A stretch of 64,000 nucleotides of DNA, taken from positions 186,001 through 250,000 of the forward strand of contig NZ_JAEUXJ010000006.1 of NCBI RefSeq assembly GCF_016775475.1. Reading direction: 5' to 3'. Each line of letters opens with the position of its first letter. Within the stretch, counting starts at the first letter, position 1. Under the pieces are notes generated by a model. That model saw only the letters and a list, made by a program, of their open reading frames with translations. It did not search any database and was not told the DNA's origin. The stretch comes from Belnapia mucosa. Lineage in GTDB: Bacteria; Pseudomonadota; Alphaproteobacteria; Acetobacterales; Acetobacteraceae. The position numbers and the translations under genes were made by a program. Of the stretch, positions 32,101 to 37,592 are shown piece by piece.

Positions 32101-32442
32101 TTCCTGCTGGTGGATGGCGGCAGCGTGCTCGGCACCATCAATGCCGGCCGGCTGGCGATCCATGGCGCCGGCGGCGGAATGTCGCTCTTCGGCACGCTGG
32201 GTGGCTCGCAGGGGGCCGAGGCGGCACGCTTCGCCGATATCACCCGGCCGATCGACGCCAACTCGCTGCAGCGCTACCGGATCAATGCTTGCGTCGTGAG
32301 CTCGATCAACTGCGTGGTGCCGCCCTCGATCCAGCTCATCCCGCCGCGGCCGAGCGACCGGGCGCAGTTCTCGATCGAAAACAACCGCCTCAACACCTCG
32401 GATGTGCTGATCCCGAACGTGGCCGAGGAAATCGACCAATGA
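17170..32442 (+). CDS. Giant two-partner secretion exoprotein TpsA (filamentous haemagglutinin family)
   Basis: I chose the ATG at 17170, which follows a GGAG sequence, over the GTG at 17122; this gives about 5,090 residues. A signal peptide of about 31 residues ends A-L-A-Q. The TPS domain follows, with AINWQSFNIGAKASVNFQQP, VIAGRM and NQSGVVFAQGAQVNV (the NPNGI-like site is degenerate). The rest is a Thr/Ser/Gly/Ala-rich beta-helix of repeated modules (see repeats). The end differs: a proline-rich region, then two cysteines, Cys5041 and Cys5048, the only ones that I found. There is no VENN or toxin-like C terminus, so an adhesin or matrix protein fits better than a CDI toxin. The stop overlaps the CHAT gene. 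Confidence 0.95.
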   Translation: MAAFAWTRPGLMRAWLLGTTALLPATGALAQSVAPNALPTGGQVTAGRASIAQSGTAMQVQQGSDRAAINWQSFNIGAKASVNFQQPGATSWTLNRVTGPDPSVIAGRMTANGGVAVVNQSGVVFAQGAQVNVGSLIASAANITNENFMAGRMVFDGAPKPGATVENHGSITVADRGLAALVGPRVANSGTIRARLGRVALQGAETYSLDLAGDGLLSIDVTQAVKATPGGAALVTNSGVIEANGGSVLISAHAASGLVEDLVRNTGRISANTAEGRTGQVALRAEGGGVRVDGTVTVTGGATGQGGRIELRGSSATTVGAAARVSASGGTGGGTVLVGTTGIGRNQQMSARTTLEAGARIRANARTSGHGGTIAVNSSTETTARGSFQARGGRQGGDGGLVELSGQGALTIAAQVDVGANAGRRGTILLDPTNITIVADSDPDVPVADPGAPLNTITATTGGSGVLKIRASDLDNAAATVTLQAGQNITIKTAVNVGANTLQLYADGAISQDSLATITAGSLVIRAANGLGAAASADLKAANQVGSLDALVSGALYFNNGSAGLTIIQAAGSDVTLKTQGALALAGAVGAAGALVTLNVDGAISQSVGLITAATLTVAGATGAAPSSVMLDQANVVGTMDAKSAGNLSFTNGATALTVTQAVTSGDSAAVSLTSGKGITLSGTVGGSGSGTVATTGAAVTITSSGNITQSGTSVITAASVSATATGGSISLDRSSNQIAGLTATATGAGNGISVTSGIAMSVLAGGVTAGSGATIGLKATGITVGHAIGFAAADSANRINLIADSLTATAAIDAGSSGRVTIAPLSADKGVDIGGSTAGALLLDTTTLAQVTAERLTIAATGTGAMTVSSNLTLASNTLELTAGGDITQASGTAITVGTLIANSSGGAITLDQANTVGTLDAVAKTALSFGNGSTGLIVAQALGSSVKLVTTGGIDLQGAVGGSGSSVALNADGTISQTASGIITADSLTIRDSTGSAATAGAILLDTAQNAVKSLDLASTSLTPARFANDATNLIITGWTANGARLTTGGKLAITGALDAGATGEVLILAGGDINQSGAGVITAATLTIKDKSGSGPTSGAVGLGTLVNAVGEIDIQSSAAVNFNNGGNNLLLTRAIGSNIAITAGTLTVPAAAVVTAGMLGTISLRVDGLFWGGLINAGTSGTVEIGPRTSAASVSLGAGGAGSLQIDPGSFDSSRLIAGTLRVGETTIGGSTIRANGVTVTGMVAADVASLATGLDIVADAGKAISVEAAVNLTGRGVSLLTDGTVSQTAAGKITASVLTIAAPGGGDAGAITLNAVANKVGTLSARSSAGIGFLNDTAALTIARATGGGLAPVITIENSGDISLTGAVGGTGATVSLTSSAGTIQQSGTGIITASSLTVLAKTAVGLGLNNTVATAGLTAGTTLNFASTSALTVTGAGGTEVVLSAASLNLTGAVGGTGSLTLTSTAGDVVQSGAGIITTPQLTVSATSGDVSLTLANKVGQAAISAAGRDIAFVSSLDLSLGMVSGKTVVLTGKSLTITDAVGGTTSLGLTSTDGGILSSGIGKVSSASLTASATGGDIDLHMAGNAVTSASFSASGHGIRFEQTGALTVTGTSGSVVGLKAGSLSLTGGLTATTSLALTSTAGGISQTAAGVISTPVLSARATGGAVALATANDLATGNSIGKVEAGSTTGGVALFSRTAMDVHAAGSGIGAAMGSTIALIGPDITISKAVGFAGANAGNLIAISADALAATAAISAGTSGRVTVAPLSAHSGVDIGGATAAALRLSAATLGQITAGRLIISGTGSSGLALSTNLSLGTVGTLELLATTGISQDSATHIEVGKLTATATGGAITLGGANLIGSITGSTADSAKGLIAGDAITLTNAQAIALDAAVLAGAGKTIAITADGMVFNADVATSGGTVQLRPYSADISVELGGSTLLGAVHLSNASLGHVQAATLDIAATGAGNVLVSGAADFRAAPVDAGSAVGGVRVSSLTLAGSTISDTASGALNIGTLTGTASSQISLTSGLHAVDALTATAPGVISFAGSRNLTVYGAAAAGAARASSVSLIAPTLTLAGPVRGTVVSLGTTALGAGITTSGGLVDAGRLVLTTNGGDATLDAAGNTIDWLSAADLRQTSPAGTAAGTLTLRSANDLALDRNGGTGIIAGNIDIAVAAGKAIKAGPSGNEVVLRAVGSSGGSGLLLLSADSMALSPTGAGDIANTLIQAAGAAGRVELRPVTAARGAQIGGSSPTSALLLASDALGRVDAARLVIGTLSGGAIDIAGAVTINGASTTLDLRSGAGISQRSGATVGVARLAAVAGSGAGDAIALGEANSIGTITTSLAPGHTTDGLSAGGDIRIATTGTLTVNAPITAGAGRTLTVQANDLALNAALGGTGGNLLALNLLPYSNSRAVGLGTDQGALGAGLYLNSTEIGLLHAGTGTLRIGSDGSAAPTAGNITVYGDVLLTGGSASAAVLDLQGQSVAQTGGKVAVATLTGTATAGDFVLELLDGGGLGVNLIDNLGRVGAGNITAVTATGGSVRIASGHALTVRGDVLASAATGSNTARVALRGVGLIIGDDTAPAKSVLVQAGRGDVTLNAGSGAFALAAGSTIRAQDPASLAAEGMGADFYGNIGINAGSALIIGTLDASRASGGRDIGVSAETISLTSTAVLDARNNASLANVGLGSGGTIGTLAGSRITAEATVTLNGNGDVTLGGSITSGHALTIVSSFGNVVQSTSSSITASGNQPGQAMVIAAGDIRVSGSIDGKGGWLSLTSAGGEIRNDGTLKSNTSVTLTASGNSGTGSTAGNGIITNLGMITGGSVTLDAARAINNLQSTAGPPALTGPGIITGTDVVLMVGTAGTGTSLTLGAGSSITASGALTLRAKSGDLSATDATLSAGAGLTMRSDLGSITQTRGSTSAAGAVLLDAKQAITVTGNGGVTPILGSTGDTLTLTAAQGAIGITNAALAVAKDASLTAGTTLGSGAGITFSSASLTAGTTLALKADGAVALTNSAMSAGGGLTVTALSGSIAQIDGSITGGTTTAGDVVLQAATGIAISHAGGTAPSLTATRNALSLSTAAGPLSLSSATLSARTAIALQAGTSGGTGGRIEITGSNLGITGAAGTGAGIALTAYRDGTAAGPGGIDLTGSSLTAVTSLSSSAGGSIQAAGSSLTAGGAMTLAAGVGAGGDLGLAGSTLNAGTVLTLQASDDGSKTLGHIAQTVGGRIIAPVLTGFAGGSVTLINGVSLPNALAAHGSGNAVGAIAGFTAGGDFTLASEATPLQVTGLIQAGTNRSLRLFADDFALTADLQTSGGIITLSPYTRDGSIALVLGGASGASAANTITLDSAELALLQTGAAGTLRFGRADNPDRRSDLASISIAGNVDLADFPTGANARIGRLELFGRGAITEATGRLVVPVLAATSETGAISLDPGGAAGQSANRIGGLAGIQAPGGFTFRNGSTAAVTVAAGSGTPGDAGYSATGDAILVGSGQGIILQTNDLAISAPVRAPLGTIAVLPETVGYQVTLGGSAAGTLSLNTAELALLGGGASLDPTAAKILRIGSRTDLAAATAGDIVLTTEGAAPSVNLQGNAARAEALELFSTGSVQGSNGAILAGAVRAAAAGDVLLDNAGNSFLVNAISAGTGRTVAITQAGNLRLANAVATIGGVTATGGISAPGGTVRLVAGGTIAQDSGALISTGTLRIASGGTVTLTEANDFSFFGTTTGLLGTGIQGGTIRGLAYTVDGTTSIATSAVLQADQGLSVTSLILAGDALTLKASAGKVTLTGATIGAGGALDIRAEAGAITQGSSSVTGAGDVLLSARDGISLSSGGTNLLRSTGGALSLLNAAGPIAIIGLTVSAKTGLTVTAGTDGTKGGNLSVTGATLQAGGAMTLTTVHGSGPSGSAGTMDITASTATAGTNLALASGGALTVTSSTLEATAGSFGAAAGQGDIALKAGSKVTAGTSLGVTASTGAILLNTSGLQAAGALTLHAATGISVSLAGPSMPSLRSSGGSVSVTTETGDLVFTSATITAATDAALKATTGAVSLLSTTLLATGGTATSEAGTGMTLTTSSLAAGQALAGTTATGAIAFTDSTVTAGASLDLTATTGAISQTRGTVSGAGVVTLMAGTGITVTSAGGAAPVLRSTGSSLSLMATGGEIALTNAVLSSATNLGATASANIAIDGGSLIAGTTLGLTATTGGISQTHGAVSGSGAVTLQAATGITVTSDGGAAATLGSSGGSLSLASTAGDIALTDAVLTAGTTLGLTADTGAIRQIRGLVSGAGAVTLQARTGITVTDTGGIPVPGATTPALRSTGSSLGLTAGSGSIALTDATLSAAASLGASAGGAIGVSGGSLGAGSTLALNAGGGITLANTGLTAGTDQSLSAAQGISATATTLTAITGSLSASTSQGALNLASATLGAGKAIGLTASAGAIGATGSSLTAGTTLSLAAASGLALGTSTLASGGAMAASTSNGALALADSSLAANGTLGLTAGTGAVSQIRGTVSGAAGVTIRAGSGITVTNAGGAAPVLRSTAGAIAATADTGDIALNNASLAASGALTLQATTGGVTIGSSGLASDASGSILAGAAVGLTATTITATTDQALTAGGSLAATGSSLTAGRDLTIGAGTGFALTSNSLRAGRNLTVTTRLGNAAITDGTLSAVGTLGVTAMAGAVTQTRGSIIGVGDVSLRGGTDVTVMDAGSGTQPVLRSTNGTLAITAGSGAVTLRNARLDSATTLGLAAGNGIGLTDTVLTTTGRLAAAAGNGSLAVLRSTVTSTAGDIDMTAGGTGTITSSTLRAPSATGTVRVVTTGGLTLTTLTVNADTADFEAGRTAPTDPRSYGATNGSAVLTADGVTVTIGTKILFAGPGGVTGIAPTLVTPRGTPLPAVLFDTRIAPGANPLTIVQPDTAGVVAAQQPTQVRSAPGAQSPGAFGLPNQTTAAGTVNINVNAGQSAVFLLVDGGSVLGTINAGRLAIHGAGGGMSLFGTLGGSQGAEAARFADITRPIDANSLQRYRINACVVSSINCVVPPSIQLIPPRPSDRAQFSIENNRLNTSDVLIPNVAEEIDQ
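19560..27930 (+). repeat. TpsA module A: dispersed ~50-residue beta-helix repeat, about eight copies
   Basis: A degenerate protein module recurs in the first two thirds of tpsA. It starts with a G-T/R-V-x-I/L-x-P stretch, then a V-x-L/I-G-G segment, a leucine-rich strand, and an A-x-x-L-x-I/F-G turn. I see copies beginning near 19600, 20720, 22470, 22950, 23890, 24410, 27150 and 27750. The 19.6 and 22.4 kb copies are the closest pair and share flanks for about 370 bp, suggesting a recent duplication. Boundaries are approximate because I aligned by eye. Confidence 0.65.
25920..31400 (+). repeat. TpsA module B: ~45-residue repeat beginning I-x-Q-x-R-G, about eight copies
   Basis: The last third of tpsA repeats a unit of the form G-A-I-x-Q-T-R-G-T-V-S-G-A-G, then V-T-L-x-A-x-T-G-I-T-V, a G-G-x-A-P-x-L-R-S-T segment and S-L-x-L. 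Copies start near 25935, 26296, 28618, 29542, 29818, 30028, 30718 and 31252. The copies at 29.5-30.1 and 30.7 kb are nearly identical at protein level and share long DNA stretches, so recombination between them could change the length of the protein. Boundaries are approximate. Confidence 0.7.
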
Positions 32443-35400
32443 GCCCCCGCATCATGGCCCGGCCCCTTCTGATCCTGCTGCCGCTCCTGGCCCTCGCGGC
32501 TTGTGCCAGGCCGCCGGAGAGCGCCTATGTCGCGGCCACGGCGACCACTGGCCCGGGCGACCCGGCCGGGAAGGACGCCAAGGGCGAGGATTGCATTGCC
32601 CAGCGCGGCACCGCCCTGCCATCCGACCTGCCGATTGCCCGCAGCCGCGAGGTTTATTGCGGCGGCTGGACCCAACCGGCGGCGCGCGTGGTGCAGTTGC
32701 GCGGCCCGGGCGATGCGGCGCAGCTCGATGCGCTGGCCTCGGGCGGGCTGTGGCGCACCTGGCTCGACCAACGCGTCACCTGCGCGGCGCCACAGGCGAC
32801 GACGCTGTCGGGTGGCATCCCCGCCCGGCTCCTGGCCTGCACCCGCAAGAATGGCGGCTGGCCGCATGTCGCGCTGGTCGCCGCCGGCCCCGGCGGGCCG
32901 GTCGTGGCCGATGGCGTCGCCACGGCGACCCCGGTGATGGAAGGCCTGGCCGCCGGCCAGACCAGCGCCGCCGGCCCCGGCCAGGCCCGCTCGGCCGCGC
33001 TCGAGATCGCGGTGCGCCGGATGGCGGCCGAGGCTTTCAGCGCCAACGATGTCGGCCGCTACGAAGAGCTGATGAATGTCGGGCGGGAGCTGAACCAGGC
33101 GGAGAATTTCGCCGCCGCGGAGGATGCCTATCGCGCTGCCCTGGCCTTGCAGGAGCGCGTCCTCGGGCGCGACAACCCCGATACGGTGACGGCGCTGATG
33201 CATCTGGCACTGAACCTGTCCAATCAGGGCCGGGTGCAGGAAGCAGGGGCGCTTTTCGCCCGCGCCTCGACGCTCGCCACCCGCGCCGCCGATCCGGTCG
33301 CCACGGCCCGGCTGGCGCATTATCAGGCGCTCTCGCTGCTCCAGGAGGGGCAGGAGGAGGCCGGTCTGGCTCGGCTCCGGGATGCAGAAGCGCGCTATGC
33401 CGCGCTGATCCCGCCGAGCATGCTGCAAGGGAATGCCAGTGGCGGCGGGGTGGTCACCGATCCGGCCGCGGTTTCCGCCATGCTCGGCCTGTCCGAGGTG
33501 CGGCGCTATCTGGGCCGTGCGCTCGCCCGCAATAGCGAGGAGCGGGCGGCGGCGCCGGCGCTGATCGCCGATAGCCGCCGGCTGCTGCGCCAGACCGGGT
33601 TGGAATCCGGCCTGCTCGTCGCCCGCTCGCTGCGGACCGAAGCGGGCGCCTCCGCCTTGCTCGGCCGTGAGGACGCCGCGTCGCGGCAGCTCGAGGCGGC
33701 AGCCCGGCGCTTCGCCATCGCCGCGCCGGGTGAACGGCCAGAGGCCGTGACCCTCTTCCTGACCGGGGCAGGGCGGGCCGCGGCCGGGCGCCGCGCCGAT
33801 GCCCTGGCAGCCTTCCGCGCCGGCGCCGACATCCTGCGCGCTCGGCAGATCGCGCTGCCGATCAATCTCGTGCTGCCCTATCTGGACGTGCTGGATGCCG
33901 AGGCGACGGCAAGCCCGACCAATGCGCCGGCGCTGCGGAAGGAAGCCTTCGCCGCCGCCCAGCTCGCCCAGCGCAGCAACACGGTGCGCTTCGTGCAGCA
34001 GGCCAGCGCCCGCATCGGTGCCGCCGGTGGCGATGCCCGCGTCGCCGAGGCGGTGCGCAAGCTGCAGGATGCCGACCAGGCGCTGCGCGCCCTGTTTGCC
34101 GAACGCGATGCTGGCGCCGCACCCGGCCTCGATGCCCGGATCGCCGCGGCGCAGCAGGCCCGCGCCGAGGCGGAAAGCACCGTCGCCGCGGCCGCGCCGG
34201 GCTATCGCCAGCTGCTCCTGAGCGCGGTCGATGCCGATGCGGTCGCCGTGGCCCTGGCGCCGCAGGAGGCGCTGGTCACCATGCTGCTCGGCCGCGACCA
34301 TGGCTGGGTGCTGCTGGTGCGTGGCGGCGCCGTGCAGGCGGCGCGGCTCAATCTCGGCGAAGTCGAGGCGGCGCGGCTGGTCAATACGCTTCGCGCCGGC
34401 GTGGTCGATCCCGGCGGCCGGCCCGGCCGCTTCGACCCTGCGCCCGCCCAGGCCCTCTATGCCGCGCTGCTGGCGCCGCTCGCCTCGGCGCTGGAGGGAG
34501 CCGAGACCCTGGTGGTGGTGCCGGACGGGCCGCTGCTCGGCATTCCTTTCGGCCTGCTGCTGACCGGCCCGGCCGATCCCAATGCGCTCGGCGCCGCGCC
34601 CTGGCTGATCCGCCGGCATGCGGTGGTGCATGTGCCCTCGCCTCAGACCCTGGTGACGCTGCGCGGCGCCGGTCCGGGCTCCACCGCGCCGCTTGCCTAT
34701 GCCGGCTTCGGCGATTTCAACCCGCCGAACCAGGCGCAGCTGGTGCGCAGCTTCCCGGTGGATCGCTGCGCCGCCGATGCGCGGCTGGCCTCCGGACTGG
34801 TGCGACTGCCGGGCACAAGGATCGAGGTGCAGGAGGCGCAGCGTCTGACCGGAGCGCGGCCGCAGGACATCCGGCTCGGCGCCGAATTCACCGCCGCCGC
34901 CTTGCGGGCCGCCGATCTCGGCCAGCGCCGGATCATCCATTTGGCGACCCATGCGCTGCTGCCGGGGGAGCTGTCCTGCCTGCAGGAACCCTCGATCGTC
35001 GTCTCGCCCCAGGCCGGCGCGGCGGATGCGAATTCCGCCTTCGTCAAGGCGAGCGACCTGCTCGGCCTCAAGCTCAATGCCGATCTCATCATCCTCTCGG
35101 CCTGCAATACCGGCGGGCCGGGCGGGGCAGGGGGCGGCGAGGCGCTGTCGGGCCTGGCCCGCGCCTTCTTCTATGCCGGCGCGCGCGGGCTGATGGTGAC
35201 GCACTGGGCGGTGGATGATGCCGCGGCGGCGCTGACGGTTGCCGACTCGCTCCGCCGGCAACAGGGCGGAGCGTCCTCGGCCACCTCGCTGCGCGGTGCA
35301 CAGCTCCTGCTGCTGGATGAGGCGGGGAAGCGGCTGCCGGATATCTTCGGCCATCCCTTCTTTTGGGCGCCCTTCGCGCTGATCGGCGATGGACGGCGGG

Positions 35401-35474
35401 CGGCGCCGGCCAGGACGGCCGCGCTGGACGCTTCGGTGCAAACAGCCGCAGCGCAATCCGCGCCCAGGATGTAG
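32439..35474 (+). CDS. CHAT-domain (caspase-like) protease with TPR region, predicted outer-membrane lipoprotein
   Basis: The ATG at 32439 sits in the tpsA stop (ATGA), giving 1,011 residues. The first 22 residues are a lipoprotein signal with lipobox L-A-A-C (Cys22); alanine at +2 favours the outer membrane. TPR-like helices start near residue 203 (N-F-A-A-A-E-D-A-Y-R-A-A-L-A-L-Q), followed by long alpha-helical sequence. The C-terminal third is a CHAT domain with catalytic-type His838 (HLATHA) and Cys889 (ILSACNTGG) and a final HPFFWAPFALIGDG block. CHAT domains are clan CD cysteine proteases. Coupling to tpsA suggests that TpsA is its substrate or partner; this is inference. Confidence 0.93.
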   Translation: MSPRIMARPLLILLPLLALAACARPPESAYVAATATTGPGDPAGKDAKGEDCIAQRGTALPSDLPIARSREVYCGGWTQPAARVVQLRGPGDAAQLDALASGGLWRTWLDQRVTCAAPQATTLSGGIPARLLACTRKNGGWPHVALVAAGPGGPVVADGVATATPVMEGLAAGQTSAAGPGQARSAALEIAVRRMAAEAFSANDVGRYEELMNVGRELNQAENFAAAEDAYRAALALQERVLGRDNPDTVTALMHLALNLSNQGRVQEAGALFARASTLATRAADPVATARLAHYQALSLLQEGQEEAGLARLRDAEARYAALIPPSMLQGNASGGGVVTDPAAVSAMLGLSEVRRYLGRALARNSEERAAAPALIADSRRLLRQTGLESGLLVARSLRTEAGASALLGREDAASRQLEAAARRFAIAAPGERPEAVTLFLTGAGRAAAGRRADALAAFRAGADILRARQIALPINLVLPYLDVLDAEATASPTNAPALRKEAFAAAQLAQRSNTVRFVQQASARIGAAGGDARVAEAVRKLQDADQALRALFAERDAGAAPGLDARIAAAQQARAEAESTVAAAAPGYRQLLLSAVDADAVAVALAPQEALVTMLLGRDHGWVLLVRGGAVQAARLNLGEVEAARLVNTLRAGVVDPGGRPGRFDPAPAQALYAALLAPLASALEGAETLVVVPDGPLLGIPFGLLLTGPADPNALGAAPWLIRRHAVVHVPSPQTLVTLRGAGPGSTAPLAYAGFGDFNPPNQAQLVRSFPVDRCAADARLASGLVRLPGTRIEVQEAQRLTGARPQDIRLGAEFTAAALRAADLGQRRIIHLATHALLPGELSCLQEPSIVVSPQAGAADANSAFVKASDLLGLKLNADLIILSACNTGGPGGAGGGEALSGLARAFFYAGARGLMVTHWAVDDAAAALTVADSLRRQQGGASSATSLRGAQLLLLDEAGKRLPDIFGHPFFWAPFALIGDGRRAAPARTAALDASVQTAAAQSAPRM

Positions 35475-35510
35475 GATAGAGCCCGCCCGGCAGCCTATGG
35501 CCGGGCCGCC

Positions 35511-37592
35511 ATGGGAAGCGTCGGGGTTGCTGCGCGGATGATTCCAGACGAGATCGCCGGGAAATACGAGCTGCGCGGCACCCTTGGCAGCGGCGCCATG
35601 GGCACGGTCTATGACGCGCTCGACCGGCATATCGAGCGCCGCGTGGCCATCAAGGTCGTGAAGCGCCCGCCGCCTGGCGATCCGGAAGGCGAGGAGGCCC
35701 ATGGTCGGTTCCGGCGCGAGGCCCAGGCCGCTGGTCGCCTGTCCCATCCCAATATCGTCGGCGTCTATGACTATGGCGAGAATGCCGACACCGCCTGGAT
35801 CGTCATGGAACTGGTCGAGGGCGGCTCGCTGAAGGACCGGCTCGACCGGAAGGAGCGCTTCCCGGTCCCGGAGATCGTCCGGGTAATGGATCAGGTCCTC
35901 GCGGCCCTGGCCTATTCGCATGGCCGCGGCGTGGTCCATCGCGACATCAAGCCGGGCAACATCATGCTCGCCGCCGACGGCACGGTGAAGATGGCCGATT
36001 TCGGCATCGCCCGGCTCGAGAACTCCTCCATGACCCAGATCGGCACGGTCATGGGCACGCCGAGCTACATGGCGCCCGAGCAGCTTCGCGGCGAGACGGT
36101 GGATGCGCGCGCGGATATCTGGGCGGCCGGCGTGATGCTTTACCAGCTCCTGACTGGCGAGAAGCCCTTCGAGGGTGGCTTCTCGGCGGTGATGCACAAG
36201 GCGCTGCATACCGATCCGCCGCCGCCCTCGCAGCTTTCGGTCACCGCGCCGCGCGCCTTCGATGCGGTGATCAGCCGCGCCCTGGCGAAGCGGCCGGAGG
36301 ACCGCTACCCGACCGCCGCCGCCTTTGCCGAGGCGATCCGCGCGGCGGCCGCGGCACCGGTGGCCGAGGCTCCGGCCAGCGGCTTCGCTGGTGCAGGACG
36401 GCTGCCGGGGCTGGATACGGATGCGACGCTGGTCGGCAGCCCGGCCCCCGCCGCAGCTCCGCCCCGTCCAGCCGCGCCACCGCCCGCGCCGACGACGACA
36501 GGACGCAAAGCCCCGATCGGGCTGATCCTCGGTGGCGTTGGTGCGGTCGTGGCGGCGGGCATCGCCGCCTTCGTCCTGCTCGGCACTGGCGGTGATGGCA
36601 AGCAGGCCGAGCAGCAGCGGCTCGAGCAGCTCCGTATGGCCGCTGAGCGCGAGGCGGCCGAGCGGCAACGCGCGGCGGAAGCGGCGCAGGCGCCGACCCA
36701 GCCCACCACGCCGCAGCAGACCACGCCGCCGGCCCCGACCGGTCCCTCCCAGGCCGAGCTGGAGCTGGAGCGCCGTTTGCGGGATGAGGAAGCGCGCCGT
36801 GCGGAAGCGGCGCGCCAGCAGCAGGCCGCCGACGCAGCACGGCAACAGCAGCAGGCAGCAGAGGCTGCACGCCAGCAGCACGAGGCCGCGCGGCAGCAGC
36901 AGGCGGCCGAGGAGGCACGCCGCCGGGCCGAGCAGTTGCAGGCCGATCTCGCTGCGGCCGGCGCCGCCCTGGCCGCGACGCCATGCAGCCTGCTCTCGGT
37001 GAATGCCACGCCGACCAGCCTGACCATCACCGGCCTGGTCCGCCGCTCGGACGAGGCGGCCCTGCGCCGGCAGACCGCGGCCCTTGGCCTGCCGCCGGAT
37101 TCGGTGCGGCTGCAATTCCGCAGCTTCGACGGCCCCTACTGCGCCGCGCTCGATCTGGTGAAGCCCTATGCCGCCGGGCCGGAGGCACCGCCCCAGGCCA
37201 GCATCATCGGCACCACCCCGCTGGCCAAGGGCGAGCTGCTGCGGATGGCCGTCTCGACCCCGCCATGGCCGAGCCAGCTTTATGTCAGCTACCTGATGCA
37301 ATCGGGTGAGGTGGCGCACCTGGTGCCCTCGCGGCCCGAGGCGGCGAATGCCAAGGTACGGCTCGGCGATCCCGCGCCCAGCTTCGCCGGCTGGGAAGTG
37401 GACGAGCCCTATGGCACCGATCTCGTGCTCGTCTTCACCTCGGACCGGACGATCTTCACCCAGCGCCGGCCGCAGGTTGAGAAGTCGGAAGACTACCTGC
37501 GCGCCCTGTCCGGCGCGCTGAAGGCGGCGCAGGCTGGGGGCGGCCGCGTCGCGGTCCAGGCCGTGGTGGTGGAAACGGTGCCGCGCCGCTGA
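35511..37592 (+). CDS. Transmembrane Ser/Thr protein kinase with C-terminal DUF4384-like domain (candidate PpkA)
   Basis: The protein has 693 residues; an alternative start is the ATG at 35538. The Hanks-type kinase domain is complete: glycine loop GTLGSGAMGTVYD, Lys48 in V-A-I-K, His143-Arg-Asp145 in VVHRDIKPGNIML, Asp163-Phe-Gly, and MAPEQLRG. A membrane helix lies at about residues 334-358 after a proline-rich linker. The outer part has a Gln/Ala/Arg coiled coil, then a domain near residues 565-665 (AKGELLRMAVST onward) like DUF4384. It follows the CHAT gene by 36 bp. It could sense envelope signals and phosphorylate T6SS proteins, as PpkA does elsewhere. Confidence 0.9.
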   Translation: MGSVGVAARMIPDEIAGKYELRGTLGSGAMGTVYDALDRHIERRVAIKVVKRPPPGDPEGEEAHGRFRREAQAAGRLSHPNIVGVYDYGENADTAWIVMELVEGGSLKDRLDRKERFPVPEIVRVMDQVLAALAYSHGRGVVHRDIKPGNIMLAADGTVKMADFGIARLENSSMTQIGTVMGTPSYMAPEQLRGETVDARADIWAAGVMLYQLLTGEKPFEGGFSAVMHKALHTDPPPPSQLSVTAPRAFDAVISRALAKRPEDRYPTAAAFAEAIRAAAAAPVAEAPASGFAGAGRLPGLDTDATLVGSPAPAAAPPRPAAPPPAPTTTGRKAPIGLILGGVGAVVAAGIAAFVLLGTGGDGKQAEQQRLEQLRMAAEREAAERQRAAEAAQAPTQPTTPQQTTPPAPTGPSQAELELERRLRDEEARRAEAARQQQAADAARQQQQAAEAARQQHEAARQQQAAEEARRRAEQLQADLAAAGAALAATPCSLLSVNATPTSLTITGLVRRSDEAALRRQTAALGLPPDSVRLQFRSFDGPYCAALDLVKPYAAGPEAPPQASIIGTTPLAKGELLRMAVSTPPWPSQLYVSYLMQSGEVAHLVPSRPEAANAKVRLGDPAPSFAGWEVDEPYGTDLVLVFTSDRTIFTQRRPQVEKSEDYLRALSGALKAAQAGGGRVAVQAVVVETVPRR

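Noticed and set aside
28669..32439. 1,256-codon open frame on the minus strand antisense to tpsA
   Set aside because: At high G+C, strong codon bias leaves long open shadow frames. The product is Arg/Gly/Ala-rich with no domain, while the plus strand encodes a clear TpsA.
17170..32442. TpsA as a CdiA-type contact-dependent inhibition toxin
   Set aside because: No VENN-like motif, no polymorphic toxin C terminus and no small immunity gene; the stop is fused to the CHAT gene.
32274..37319. 1,681-codon minus-strand frame opposite the CHAT and kinase genes
   Set aside because: The plus strand has complete CHAT and kinase motifs; the antisense product is low complexity.
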